Positions 50,991 to 59,827 of a stretch of 64,000 bases of DNA are shown one piece after another. The position numbers and the translations under genes were made by a program. Under the pieces are notes generated by a model, which was not told the origin of the DNA, made no database searches, and saw nothing but the letters and a program-made list of their open reading frames with translations. Each line of letters opens with the position of its first letter. The stretch's first letter is position 1. Source of the DNA: a virus; the IMG/VR virus record IMGVR_UViG_3300010300_000011, positions 1 through 64,000 of that record; one strand, 5' to 3'.

Positions 50991-51270
50991 TGGTGGTGGT
51001 CGGGGTCTGGTGCAGCGATTCCAGCCATTCGGGGATCTTGCTACCGATCATGAGAACCGGCTGCTCTTGCCCCATCACCCCCTTGGGTATCAGTAGGGCA
51101 GGCACAGCCGGTAGCTGGTGTTTCTCCGCAAGGTTAGGCATGCGGGCTATGACCATCGTACGAGCTCGCTGGACCTCCTCTACAACTCGGGGCAGCACCT
51201 CCTCGCATGCGCGGCAAAACGGCGAGTAGAAGAAGGTGACGTAGGGGACGTCGTAGTAGATGGAGCTCAT
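50983..51270 (-). CDS. Thioredoxin-fold protein with CxxC active site
   Basis: The protein has 95 residues. YVTFFYSPFCRACEEVLPRV gives the early strand, the Cys-Arg-Ala-Cys redox pair at the start of a helix (C19 and C22), and a Glu-Val-Leu-Pro helix. Then come a cis-proline-like PAVPALLIPKGV and a last strand (VLMIGSKIPEWLESL). Length and layout match small thioredoxin/glutaredoxin proteins, which exchange disulfides in the cytoplasm. It overlaps fibre genes on both sides by four to eight bases, so its synthesis is coupled to fibre synthesis. It could help fibre folding or be an electron donor for a ribonucleotide reductase encoded elsewhere. Confidence 0.75.
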   Translation of the reverse strand: MSSIYYDVPYVTFFYSPFCRACEEVLPRVVEEVQRARTMVIARMPNLAEKHQLPAVPALLIPKGVMGQEQPVLMIGSKIPEWLESLHQTPTTTNG

Positions 51271-52382
51271 AGCTTGATGCAGGCGCGCACAGGGAATGAC
51301 GGAGGCACTGAGGTCATCTTGGTCGTGAGCTTGTGCGTGTGGCGCGTGCCTAGCACCTCAGCCGGCTGCTCTCCTGGGAACTGAGGCAAGGTCCCGAATA
51401 GCGGGGTGCGTACAAAGGCTTGAGACCCGAATGGGATAGGAATTGGCGTCTCATGCAGAACTGACGACGCATCACCAAAAGCGTCGGGCGGCCCCTCCGG
51501 GTTGTGGTCATGCTCGTCGTTACCGACCAGCACCTGTGCCTGGCCGTCGGCATCAGGGATGGCGTGCTCACCGTTGACGCCGAGCAGCATCGCCTCTGCC
51601 CCGTTCATGGCATCCCTGAACCCCGGCGGGCACGCATCGCCCTCGAACAGGATCACCAGGCCACTAGGTACAGTGACATCGCAGATGCTGGGCACGAACG
51701 GGAGCGTGTTGCCCGTAGGTCCTAGCACCGATGTGATGCTGGAGATCGAACAACGGGAACCTACGGTACCTACGAGCTCGAGCTGGAACTTCAGTGACGC
51801 TGCTGTAGCCGGGATGTCTACCTGGCGGACGATGCGGCGGTTCTGCCCAAAGGTAGAGGACTCGTCGCGTGTGCTGAAGACCTCCTCCTCGCCATCCAGC
51901 AAGCGCATGTTGATGGTGACGTTATTCTTACCGGCAGCACCGCTGTACGCCAGCATGATCGGCTGGCCGCGCAGCTTGGCTAAGTCGCTGAAGTCTTGCT
52001 CGAAGTAGATCGAGCCAGCTGCGCTAAATGTGACACGAGCAAAGTTGCCACCATCTCGAGCGAAGACAGAGAAGCCGGTAGACGCGTCAGTGGGCGCTAC
52101 CTCAACACTGCCTTTCACCCCGTAGACGTCCCACGACCCTACGCGGTTCTCGAGCCCTGCTTCCTCAGCCGGAGCGAACGAGAAGCTGGTGAACCGGTAC
52201 TGCTTCTGGTCGATGAACGTGCGCTTCGGTGTTGTGGTGCCGCCGCTGAATGCTGGGTTGACGTTCTCAACTAGCGCGGTGGTGCCGGGGAACGAGTCAA
52301 ACCCACCGTTATTCAGCAGGTTGTACCGCGCAAAGTCATTGGCGGTTGCCTCGTACTTGTCCGGGATGTCGGCAATGCCCAT
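51267..52382 (-). CDS. Tail-fibre protein with CPPGF collar-like module
   Basis: The protein has 371 residues. The N-terminal half (NLLNNGGFDSFPGT, then a jelly-roll-like region with VTFSAAGSIYFEQDFSDL) resembles carbohydrate-binding domains of the NGGF type. At about residue 240, VPSGLVILFEGDACPPGFRD is the start of a tail-collar-like module. It is followed by a His-rich stretch (NDEHDHNPEG and RHTHKLTTKM) and the C-terminus FPVRACIKL. The two larger neighbours have the same order: Asn-Gly-Phe start, CPPGF, His-rich loop and Cys-x-Lys-Leu end. Likely a receptor-binding fibre component. Confidence 0.65.
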   Translation of the reverse strand: MGIADIPDKYEATANDFARYNLLNNGGFDSFPGTTALVENVNPAFSGGTTTPKRTFIDQKQYRFTSFSFAPAEEAGLENRVGSWDVYGVKGSVEVAPTDASTGFSVFARDGGNFARVTFSAAGSIYFEQDFSDLAKLRGQPIMLAYSGAAGKNNVTINMRLLDGEEEVFSTRDESSTFGQNRRIVRQVDIPATAASLKFQLELVGTVGSRCSISSITSVLGPTGNTLPFVPSICDVTVPSGLVILFEGDACPPGFRDAMNGAEAMLLGVNGEHAIPDADGQAQVLVGNDEHDHNPEGPPDAFGDASSVLHETPIPIPFGSQAFVRTPLFGTLPQFPGEQPAEVLGTRHTHKLTTKMTSVPPSFPVRACIKL

Positions 52383-52383
52383 G

Positions 52384-55300
52384 TCAGAGCTTTTGGCAGA
52401 GGGTTACGAGTCGAGCAAGCGGCATCGGGAACCGGTAGGTGTCGAGGAACCCGTGGTCGTGCTCTGCAGCAACAGGAGTGAACGGGATGTCTTCCGTGTC
52501 AAACGCCCCACCACTGGTCGACCCCGTCTCCTTGACACGAGGCAGAGTGGGACCAGTAGGGCCGCCACTGCCGTTAAGGATCTCGTGGCTGTGGCCGCCT
52601 GACCCGTAGTTCATTTGCGTATCAGGCTCGTCGTAGCGAACGTATCCACCAGCCTCGACACGCAAGGACACCACGTCCTCAGGCAGCTCTAGCTGCCCAG
52701 CCACCGTCAGCGTAGTGGATGACTCTAGTGCTCGAGTCGACCACACCTGCCCTATGTCTGTTTGAGCGTTGGTCTGCACTACACCAGCGATGGCTACGTT
52801 GCCGTTGCCGTCAATCGTGTGTTGACCTACGCCATACAGCTTTGCTGGACGAACCGAGATGACTCCGATGTCCGAGATCTCCTCAGTGATCTCAGTGCCA
52901 AACAGCTGCTGGCCGTCGTAGCGCTTGAATATGTAGCGACGAGCTGGGTCACCGTTAGTAAGATTGAACTGGTTGATAGCTGTGCATCGGACGATAGTAC
53001 CGACAGTTTTGTCGACAACCGACAACCAAAGCACATCACCTACTGACGGCTCGAAGACTGATGAACTCCCTGCGAGAGGCACCGGCGGCCCTCCCAGGAA
53101 CTGGGTTTTACGCACACCGTAATAACCAACAGGCACGCCTCCTTCAAAGAGTAAGGACGTGCCGACGTTAATATCGAACGGCAGCCCGTCGCTAAACGTC
53201 TCTGTCTGCTCCTCGGCACTAGGACCTACGGGCGGAGTCGGCTGTTGACCTTGGTTCTGACTGACGAGGCCACCAAGACCAACGAAGTTGGGATAACCAA
53301 CCACTCCTTGTCCTTGACCGCCAGTATTGCCACTAGGGTCAGTAGGAACAGCGGAAACCAAAGACCCGACGAGTTGCGAAGTTCTATTGTTTACATCCGT
53401 GATCAAGAACGCAGGGTCCTGGTCTTCCGCAGCAGCACGGAAGCTATCTAAGGTGATACCAACGTTCGGTAGTACGGCTTTGACGTGTCCTGGTACAGAC
53501 GCCAGATCGAAGAACGAGGCAGCGGTCAAAGCAGAGGATGCACCAGTAGGGCCAACTTGGTTCGTAACCACACCGAATGAGGGAGTATCGAACCGGTAGT
53601 CACCGTAGAGGGTGTACTCTGCGAGAATCGTGCTAGGCAGGACCGGGGTACCCTTTGCGTTATTCCAGGTGGCTTGAGCGTAAGTAGTCAGATCTTCATT
53701 AGGTGCTCCGATGCGCAGGTGGTCGATAGTGACGTCAGCAGTAGAAATCGGGTTACCGCTGAGCACTTCAGCTGCACCAACCTGGAGGAACACAGAGTCA
53801 TCGTTGATCGGAATACCTGTGCCCGTAACTTGGTTCGCGAAAGGCACGCGTGTGGTCGACTGCACGTTGTACGCCGCGCCGCTGACGACCATGGTTGCGC
53901 CGTAGTTAGCACCCGACCCCGGGTTAGCTGCAAAGTCAAAAGACGATCCCGCCTTGAACAATGCAGCAACGTGGAACCATCCGCCTACTGTAGAGCCTGA
54001 TGCTGTGGGGTTGGCCCAATCGATCACGTCATCTGTGGTCGCTGTACTCGTGAGGTACGTCGAGTTAGCCCGGATGTACATGACGGCCTGGAGGCGCCCG
54101 TCGGTAAGGATCTTGATGCCCCACCCGACGCGCTTAGCCGTATTGTTGTCGTCGATGTTGACTGTGTTTGCGATCCAGTGCTCTTGGCTGTTGTCGAACG
54201 CTCCAGGGTTGTACTTGAACCACAGATCAACGATTGCTTCGTTGGTCGGCACAAGTGATTGAGCGCTACCCAGGCCGCCTCGGTAGAAGCCTTGATCTCC
54301 GCCACCCAGCTGAATCGCGTTGCCGGGCTCGTCACTGACGCTCAGCTCGGCAAGCTCTGCAGGAGGAATTGTCGCGCCGTTGAAGCGCACCTGCATTCCA
54401 GGCTGCATGAGCTGCTGGAAGCTCGGAAACTCGATGGTCTCGAAGTTCACGTTTCCAGTGCCGACCTCTAGCGACTCGACGTTGGTAGCACCTATCAGCT
54501 CGATAGGTGCACCGGCCTCGTCAAGTAGTGAGAACTCCTCATTATTCCACACCAGTGTCGTGCGATCAGTAATCGAATCATAGGTAGTACTGCTAGGCAG
54601 GGGTAGCGTCACTACAGGTGCAGTGCCTGAGTTAGCAAAGCCTTGCAGCCGTTTGAACCCGGGAGGACAGATGCCGCCCCCTGCGTACATAACCACAGTG
54701 CCAGGCGAAATGACGTTGTCCAGTAGGTCCACTCGGTGCACTAGCGGGTCTACCGAGACCGTGTCATTGAGCGTGGTGCCCGGAGGCAGCGCGTTGTCGT
54801 CAGAGATAGCCACGCGCTGCGTAATGTCGCCCTTGCATGCGTACACGTCTGACACCTGGCAACGCACCGCGCCTTCCGCGATAGAGCTCATGATCGGCAC
54901 TTCATTGACAGTACCGGCTGGCCAAGGCTGGTTCTGCGCAAAAAAGAAGTTACCGAAGGACGGAAGGTACGAACTTGTCACCGTCACAACGCTCGTAGCG
55001 CCCGATGTGTCGATTGATGACGTCAGCACGCGGATCTGCGGCTGAACGTCCAGCAGAGTGTTGATCCACGGCTGGTCAGCGAACACACCTGGAGTACTGG
55101 TGAGCAGCGCCACCTTACCTACGGCAAGCCAGTCAGGTATGAGTATTGTCGGGACGCCCAGGTCTATCGCCACCGACACGACCTCGACAGGTGAGCCACC
55201 GATGGTCTCCGTAGTAGCTTCGATGCTCTTAACAAGACCGCTGAACTCGCCGGCGTCGCCTGACTGCGGCGGCTGGATGCGCAAGGCAGCGCGGCCATCC

Positions 55301-56619
55301 TGAGGCACGGTGAATTCGCGGATGATGCGATTCACGTAGCGACGGTAGGTCAAATCCTCGTTACCGTTAGGCAGCTCAAACCGTACATCCAATGATTCCG
55401 CCGATTCAGCGACAATACGCTCGGACAGTCGACCAAACCCGTCTATGTTGCCGTCAGCCTCTAATTGGCGAAACTCGAGGATAGGTAGGGCGGGGCGCAG
55501 GAACTCACCGGCTGCTTTGTACGTCATCGCTACTGTCATGTCGTAGCGATACACCGGCAAAGTGCGCGTGACGTTAGCTACCGACTTAGGGAAGATCGCC
55601 CACGACATCGGCTCTTGGTCTTGCGCTGCAGGAGGCTGAGCAAACAGCACGTTAGCCGACTGGTTAATTACCAGAGCTAGCGTGAAAGTAGTTTGCGTAG
55701 CTCCGACGTTGAGGTTGCTGATCGTGCCGACGCCCGGTAGCGGCGCTTCAACGACAAAAATGTCTCCATCGCGCAGACCTGTGACACCTACGACTTGAAA
55801 TCGTGGCAATGCGTTGATCACCGCTGCAGATGCGTCAATCGTCACCGTCCAGGTGTCTACGCCAAACTCAGACGTAGCCGCAATACTGATGCCTGAGATG
55901 CCGTCAGTCAGCTGGTTGGCTACGTGCTGAATACTGACATCAGCAGGAGGAACTACGGTCAGGCCATGATATGTGAAGCGATCTAGCTGAGGATTGCCAG
56001 CATTAACGGTGTCGCCTGGAATAAACGCAATGCCGCTATAGTTCAGCAGCAACTGCCCTACTCGATACACCCCGGAGTTTGTGTCGTTGAACGTGTCCGT
56101 CAGCGGCAGTGCATCACCCGGCTTCTGACGCACCTCGTACTGCTCGCGAGCGAACGACGGACCATCCTTGAGCTGCACCGTGCCTGTGTGCACGAACGGA
56201 TGCTGGAAGATCAGATCAGAGGTGTAATTCTCTAGCGGCAGCTCCAGCGGTACGGCAAACAGATCGTCCAACACCTTGCCATCAATCGTGCTGAACTGCT
56301 TGAGCACCCGCAGTCCCGCCTTCTTGTAACCAAGCGGGATGAACTCAAGTCCGGTGACTAGGCGAGAGCTAGGGAACTGGACCAGGTCCGGACGGTCCAG
56401 GTACTGCCACATGCCCGGCTCTTGCGTGCTGAGATACGCACCTTCGGCTGGGCGCGTGATCTCCATCGCGTAGCGCGTGCGAACACTGGACGAGCTGGCG
56501 CTCGTCTGTAGCTGCCGCAGGTACGAGCCATGCCAGTACGCAGAGCCGTGGGCGAAGTTGCCGTTGCGGATGAGGCCAGGCGCAGAGCGCTGGCTCATGA
56601 TTTCTAGGTTGCCGGTCAT
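52384..56619 (-). CDS. Giant tail fibre with CPPGF module and laminin G-like domain, 1411 residues
   Basis: The N-terminus (RSAPGLIRNGNFAHGSAYWH) matches the Asn-Gly-x-Phe opening of the sister proteins. Many beta domains follow, then GTVVMYAGGGICPPGFKRLQ near residue 650. A domain near 780-950 (QEHWIANTVNIDDNNTAKRV, then GGWFHVAALFKAGSSFDF and IDHLRIGAPNEDL) looks like a concanavalin/laminin G-like lectin fold. The end has GSGGHSHEILNGSGGPTGPT, a His-rich loop, and closes FPMPLARLVTLCQKL. It ends 2 bases before the 371-residue sister starts. Probably the main host-recognition fibre; lectin assignment is by pattern only. Confidence 0.65.
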   Translation of the reverse strand: MTGNLEIMSQRSAPGLIRNGNFAHGSAYWHGSYLRQLQTSASSSSVRTRYAMEITRPAEGAYLSTQEPGMWQYLDRPDLVQFPSSRLVTGLEFIPLGYKKAGLRVLKQFSTIDGKVLDDLFAVPLELPLENYTSDLIFQHPFVHTGTVQLKDGPSFAREQYEVRQKPGDALPLTDTFNDTNSGVYRVGQLLLNYSGIAFIPGDTVNAGNPQLDRFTYHGLTVVPPADVSIQHVANQLTDGISGISIAATSEFGVDTWTVTIDASAAVINALPRFQVVGVTGLRDGDIFVVEAPLPGVGTISNLNVGATQTTFTLALVINQSANVLFAQPPAAQDQEPMSWAIFPKSVANVTRTLPVYRYDMTVAMTYKAAGEFLRPALPILEFRQLEADGNIDGFGRLSERIVAESAESLDVRFELPNGNEDLTYRRYVNRIIREFTVPQDGRAALRIQPPQSGDAGEFSGLVKSIEATTETIGGSPVEVVSVAIDLGVPTILIPDWLAVGKVALLTSTPGVFADQPWINTLLDVQPQIRVLTSSIDTSGATSVVTVTSSYLPSFGNFFFAQNQPWPAGTVNEVPIMSSIAEGAVRCQVSDVYACKGDITQRVAISDDNALPPGTTLNDTVSVDPLVHRVDLLDNVISPGTVVMYAGGGICPPGFKRLQGFANSGTAPVVTLPLPSSTTYDSITDRTTLVWNNEEFSLLDEAGAPIELIGATNVESLEVGTGNVNFETIEFPSFQQLMQPGMQVRFNGATIPPAELAELSVSDEPGNAIQLGGGDQGFYRGGLGSAQSLVPTNEAIVDLWFKYNPGAFDNSQEHWIANTVNIDDNNTAKRVGWGIKILTDGRLQAVMYIRANSTYLTSTATTDDVIDWANPTASGSTVGGWFHVAALFKAGSSFDFAANPGSGANYGATMVVSGAAYNVQSTTRVPFANQVTGTGIPINDDSVFLQVGAAEVLSGNPISTADVTIDHLRIGAPNEDLTTYAQATWNNAKGTPVLPSTILAEYTLYGDYRFDTPSFGVVTNQVGPTGASSALTAASFFDLASVPGHVKAVLPNVGITLDSFRAAAEDQDPAFLITDVNNRTSQLVGSLVSAVPTDPSGNTGGQGQGVVGYPNFVGLGGLVSQNQGQQPTPPVGPSAEEQTETFSDGLPFDINVGTSLLFEGGVPVGYYGVRKTQFLGGPPVPLAGSSSVFEPSVGDVLWLSVVDKTVGTIVRCTAINQFNLTNGDPARRYIFKRYDGQQLFGTEITEEISDIGVISVRPAKLYGVGQHTIDGNGNVAIAGVVQTNAQTDIGQVWSTRALESSTTLTVAGQLELPEDVVSLRVEAGGYVRYDEPDTQMNYGSGGHSHEILNGSGGPTGPTLPRVKETGSTSGGAFDTEDIPFTPVAAEHDHGFLDTYRFPMPLARLVTLCQKL

Positions 56620-57713
56620 AGACGCTTACAGAGGCGGAAGCCGCGTGAGACAGGACGTGTGGCTGCCTGCTCGAAGGTGTGAGGGTGATCCGGGATGCCG
56701 TTGTTACCGCCCGGTGCGTCTACAGAAGGGTTGGTTCCTGCGTAGTCGAGCTCCGCACCAGTCTGCCCGGCATCCTCCACGACCGTTTTTGAGTTCTCAG
56801 ACACGAAGTTCACGTTGTCGGGTGTGCCCGGGGTGATCTTGGTGACCTCGGAACCGTGCAGCTCAGTACCGGTGAGCCCTGATGATGTGCGCGGGAAGTT
56901 GCCAATGCGCGTTTGCACGTCAGAGTCGGCCGCAACCCACTCGTCCAGCGGCTGCTCATCACCGTTACCGAGCTCCTCGAACCCGGGAGGGCAGCCGCCA
57001 CCCATGGACATGATGATCGCACCTTGCGGGAAGCACTCAAGCAGAGGGTCACCGAGGTACGGCAGCGCCGAGTACGCCCCGAGCGTGAACGAGAACAAAC
57101 TGACGTCAACTGTGGCCAGATCGCTGTCAGCCTGACGGCTAGTGCGCAGCCCCATCTTGCTCACGGGCTGGGGCACTTGAACGATGGCACTGAACCGACG
57201 CCACAACCCCTCGCTCTGAGCGCGACGGTCAAGCTGCTGACCCTCGAGAGGCGTCAGAGTGAGCTCGGTACCGTCAAGCCCGTACGCCACTGGCGTAAAA
57301 ACATAGCCTCCCTGAGTACCTCGGTAGCTCCACGAGAAGGTGTAGACCTCCTCCTCGATCAGCGAGCTCACTTCACCGATATAGCCAGCTTGTACCGATG
57401 CTACCTTCTCCGGCTGGAGCGGTACTTGGAAGTCAAACACCTGCGAGTTGGGGTCGGGCAGGAATGACTGCAGCAACTCAATGTTGTTGGTGCTCTGCAG
57501 CGTCAACTGCAGCCCGCGTTCAGGCCCTGCAGATAGATCCTGGTCAGTCAAGACAGCGAAGTTGTTGCTCGAGACCGCCTCAGGCAGCGACGACTCAACT
57601 GCACCAGCGATTTCCCACACCGCAGGGCGACCATCTGACTGCACCAGGTCAAAGTGGCCGTTGCGCAGCAGGTTGACGGCCTGGTACGTGCTGGTGAACC
57701 TGAGCGCACTCAT
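56616..57713 (-). CDS. Tail-fibre protein with CPPGF collar-like module
   Basis: The protein has 365 residues. It opens MSALRFTSTYQAVNLLRNGH, continues FDLVQSDGRPAVWEIAG, and contains a jelly-roll-like N-terminal domain. At about residue 235, FPQGAIIMSMGGGCPPGFEE is the collar-like module, followed by a short Asp/Thr-rich loop and the C-terminus HPHTFEQAATRPVSRGFRLC then KRL. It overlaps the 1411-residue sister by 4 bases. The shared architecture of the three genes indicates duplication and divergence of a receptor-binding protein. No chaperone or receptor can be named. Confidence 0.65.
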   Translation of the reverse strand: MSALRFTSTYQAVNLLRNGHFDLVQSDGRPAVWEIAGAVESSLPEAVSSNNFAVLTDQDLSAGPERGLQLTLQSTNNIELLQSFLPDPNSQVFDFQVPLQPEKVASVQAGYIGEVSSLIEEEVYTFSWSYRGTQGGYVFTPVAYGLDGTELTLTPLEGQQLDRRAQSEGLWRRFSAIVQVPQPVSKMGLRTSRQADSDLATVDVSLFSFTLGAYSALPYLGDPLLECFPQGAIIMSMGGGCPPGFEELGNGDEQPLDEWVAADSDVQTRIGNFPRTSSGLTGTELHGSEVTKITPGTPDNVNFVSENSKTVVEDAGQTGAELDYAGTNPSVDAPGGNNGIPDHPHTFEQAATRPVSRGFRLCKRL

Positions 57714-58138
57714 CAGTTCTTGCCTTTGGCGGCCGGTTCGATCCCCCGCATTCTCAGCCGGCCTTCCAGGCTGCGCTGAATGTCATCAAACGGGGGCACC
57801 GGCATCAGCACCGGCTCCACCACAGGCTCCTCCTCGATCTCAGACTCAGGAGGGGGACCACCAGGACCAGCAGGGCCGGCTGAGCCCGGTATGCCAGGCG
57901 CAGGCAGCATTACCGGCTCCTCGCTGACCATCATGTCTGACACCATCGGGGGCGGCAGCTGCAGGAACAGGACGGTCAGGTCCTGGATGGTGGCGCGCAG
58001 CTCCCTGATGTCGTCGTCCTGCCGACCATTGATCACGTTGCCGCTGCTGAAGTCATGGATGGACAGGCTGACCCATCCGATCCAAGCGAGTGCACCACCC
58101 GCTACGGTGCCCAGGAGTATCTTCGTACCTTCGTGCAT
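57713..58138 (-). CDS. Single-membrane-segment protein with Pro-rich, collagen-like tail
   Basis: I choose ATG 58138, which has AGGA nine bases upstream and lies just after a terminator, giving 141 residues. Residues 4-24 (GTKILLGTVAGGALAWIGWV) form one hydrophobic segment. A coiled stretch (DDDIRELRATIQDLTVLFLQ) follows, then a Pro/Gly/Glu-rich tail with collagen-like GIPGSAGPAGPGGPP. An N-in, C-out topology with a proline-rich exposed part is similar to an inner-membrane spanin or a membrane-anchored tail protein. I cannot tell which. It shares one base with the first fibre gene. Confidence 0.5.
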   Translation of the reverse strand: MHEGTKILLGTVAGGALAWIGWVSLSIHDFSSGNVINGRQDDDIRELRATIQDLTVLFLQLPPPMVSDMMVSEEPVMLPAPGIPGSAGPAGPGGPPPESEIEEEPVVEPVLMPVPPFDDIQRSLEGRLRMRGIEPAAKGKN

Positions 58139-58160
58139 AGCCAATCGTCCTGAACATACC

Positions 58161-58200
58161 GTAAAAGAAAAGCGCCCGACCATTGCGGTGGCCGGGCGCT
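58161..58200 (-). terminator. Intrinsic terminator before the fibre operon
   Basis: Arms AGCGCCCG and CGGGCGCT (58171-58178 and 58193-58200) plus three more pairs inside (CCA/TGG) enclose a 6-base loop. On the minus strand it is followed by TTTCTTTTAC. It ends transcription of the small-gene block before the start at 58138. Confidence 0.9.
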
Positions 58201-58210
58201 GATCCAGTCT

Positions 58211-58372
58211 TCAAACGAGGCGCTTCACAACTTCGTCCTGTTTCTCAGGGTCAGCCGCGTCCCGTCGGAGCTTTCCAGCCTCGATCATGGACGCTACCAG
58301 CTGATCCCTGAACGCTAGGGCCTGGGACCATTGTGCCGATTCAGACCACATCCCGGCATGGGGACTACTCAT
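58211..58372 (-). CDS. Small hypothetical protein
   Basis: I choose ATG 58372, which overlaps the upstream TAG stop, giving 53 residues (MSSPHAGMWSESAQWSQALA). The body is a single amphipathic helix with the motif AFRDQLVASMIEAGKLRRDA and an acidic end. A longer frame to 58444 exists but has no ribosome binding site. A terminator follows directly. Function is unknown. Confidence 0.4.
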   Translation of the reverse strand: MSSPHAGMWSESAQWSQALAFRDQLVASMIEAGKLRRDAADPEKQDEVVKRLV

Positions 58373-58655
58373 CGGACTTGTAGTGCTTGAGGGTCTCTTC
58401 GATCTGCTGAATGCCGGCCTGCATGTCAGCGACGACAGCATCAATGGCTGCCAGTTGATCTGCCTTGGTGATGGTCTGCTGTCCCGCCACGATCAGCGAG
58501 TCCCGGCCACTCGCCGCGATCGTCTTGCGGGCTTCGCCTAGTGCAAGTACACGACGCTTGAGATCGGTGGCCACAACCTCCATCTCACGCATGCGCTGCT
58601 TGACGTGTTTTTCGGAGTGGGCCTGTGCTTGCTGAAACTGGTGCTCTGAGTTCAT
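58365..58655 (-). CDS. Coiled-coil hypothetical protein
   Basis: The protein has 96 residues, nearly all helix (MNSEHQFQQAQAHSEKHVKQ and then a long Gln/Ala/Asp heptad region), ending QIEETLKHYKSDE. It overlaps both neighbours. The composition suggests a small dimeric coiled coil. No family is recognised. Confidence 0.45.
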   Translation of the reverse strand: MNSEHQFQQAQAHSEKHVKQRMREMEVVATDLKRRVLALGEARKTIAASGRDSLIVAGQQTITKADQLAAIDAVVADMQAGIQQIEETLKHYKSDE

Positions 58656-59008
58656 TCGGTATCCCTAAGGTTGGTATGTTTTGCCACTAGCTGCTGAGCG
58701 GCGTTCATGAACAACTGATTGGTGCGTTCAAAGATGACGTCGTATGCCGGGTTGAGCTCAATCTCAGCGTCGGTCCGCTCGTCATACAACGGTTTGCTGA
58801 GTCCGCGTTTGTACGCCTTGACTGTCCGCATTCGGACATAAGAGGCACGGGGGATACTGGACCTCCAGAACTGCCACCAGCGTCGTCGCGCGAGTGGCCC
58901 TACACGCACCTGGTCCAGCACGTAGAAAACGATGATGCCATCGTTGCGCATCTCACTGCCCGCGCAGGCAACTTGATATGTGATCCAGTCCGAGTCGGTG
59001 TACTGCAT
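58652..59008 (-). CDS. Small hypothetical protein
   Basis: I choose ATG 59008 because AGGAG lies five bases upstream, giving 118 residues (MQYTDSDWITYQVACAGSEM). It has a basic, Trp-rich segment (ARRRWWQFWRSSIPRASYVR) and an acidic, helical C-terminus. It is the first gene after a terminator. The Trp/Arg patch could contact nucleic acid or membrane. No family is recognised. Confidence 0.45.
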   Translation of the reverse strand: MQYTDSDWITYQVACAGSEMRNDGIIVFYVLDQVRVGPLARRRWWQFWRSSIPRASYVRMRTVKAYKRGLSKPLYDERTDAEIELNPAYDVIFERTNQLFMNAAQQLVAKHTNLRDTE

Positions 59009-59021
59009 AGTTGCTCCTAAA

Positions 59022-59072
59022 AGCAAAGGAGTAAGAGAGAGGGGATACAGGACTCATGCCCCATATCCCCTC
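59022..59072 (-). terminator. Putative intrinsic terminator
   Basis: Arms GAGGGGATA and TATCCCCTC (59039-59047 and 59064-59072) flank a 16-base loop. On the minus strand it is followed by TCTCTTACTCC and, further on, TTTGCTTTT. It separates the 59412 and 59008 genes. Confidence 0.65.
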
Positions 59073-59076
59073 ACGT

Positions 59077-59412
59077 TTAGACGTCGATGCGCGGGTGTGG
59101 CGCGTCTTCTGGAGCAAACCACTCGAAGTGGCCGCAGACGTGACAACGCCAAAGCTGCTCCATGCCCCGGCTTACTTGCTTCTCATCGTGCTTCCATAGA
59201 TGACCACCTGAGTGGCCGCAGCGCATGCGCCGATGATAGATGCGACGCACTTCGCGCCACGCTCTGATCTCATCGACAATTGCATCTCGCCAGATGCCTA
59301 CCCAGATGTTGCTGAGTAGACGCCACAGTGAAGCAGGACGAGCCGGCCAGTTCTTCTGATGCCCTACTGGCAGCTGGCGTTTACGACCTGCGTACCACTC
59401 ATACTCCGTCAT
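59077..59412 (-). CDS. Small Cys/His protein
   Basis: The start is ATG 59412 (MTEYEWYAGRKRQLPVGHQK); an ATG nine bases earlier is possible. The 111-residue protein is basic and Trp-rich and has Cys/His groups RCGHSGGHLW and RCHVCGHFEW about 24 residues apart, a likely zinc site similar to the small ribbons found in phage regulators. The start overlaps the end of the upstream gene. A terminator follows. Role is unknown. Confidence 0.5.
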   Translation of the reverse strand: MTEYEWYAGRKRQLPVGHQKNWPARPASLWRLLSNIWVGIWRDAIVDEIRAWREVRRIYHRRMRCGHSGGHLWKHDEKQVSRGMEQLWRCHVCGHFEWFAPEDAPHPRIDV

Positions 59413-59827
59413 CACCCTCACCTTCAGGGGTCAGGTCGAGCTCCACACCCCAATCAGGGGCGTTGATGTCAGCAATGGCCGCGCCCTTGTCCGTGATCAT
59501 GAGGCCCGAGCCATCAGGACCATCTACCGTGGTTACCCAGTCACGGTCGATCAGTGCGTTGAGGATCTGCGTGGGCAGCTGCACGGGGAACTTGTAGTAC
59601 TCACGCTCCTCGACTGACTGGGCTACGGCGAACTGGAAGCTGACGAACACCAGCCAGCCGATCACGCGCTGGTCGGTGAGCTCATCTTTCATTTGGAGAT
59701 AGCGCTCGTGAATCCGCTCTGCCATGCCGATCGGGTTGTTCACGTCAATGGCCATGTCAGGGACAATGCCGGTGAGGAACCCAAGGGCTTGGATGTATTG
59801 CGAGTTCAGGCTCTCTTCTTCAGTCAT
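59399..59827 (-). CDS. Hypothetical protein
   Basis: I choose ATG 59827 (MTEEESLNSQYIQALGFLTG), which overlaps the GroES-like gene end by 8 bases, giving 142 residues; the upstream ATG at 59854 would overlap it much more. The centre is helical and hydrophobic (IGWLVFVSFQFAVAQSVEER), then a winged-helix-like part (QLPTQILNALIDRDWVTTVD, LMITDKGAAI). The last part resembles a DNA-binding wing but the evidence is weak. No family is named. Confidence 0.45.
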   Translation of the reverse strand: MTEEESLNSQYIQALGFLTGIVPDMAIDVNNPIGMAERIHERYLQMKDELTDQRVIGWLVFVSFQFAVAQSVEEREYYKFPVQLPTQILNALIDRDWVTTVDGPDGSGLMITDKGAAIADINAPDWGVELDLTPEGEGDDGV

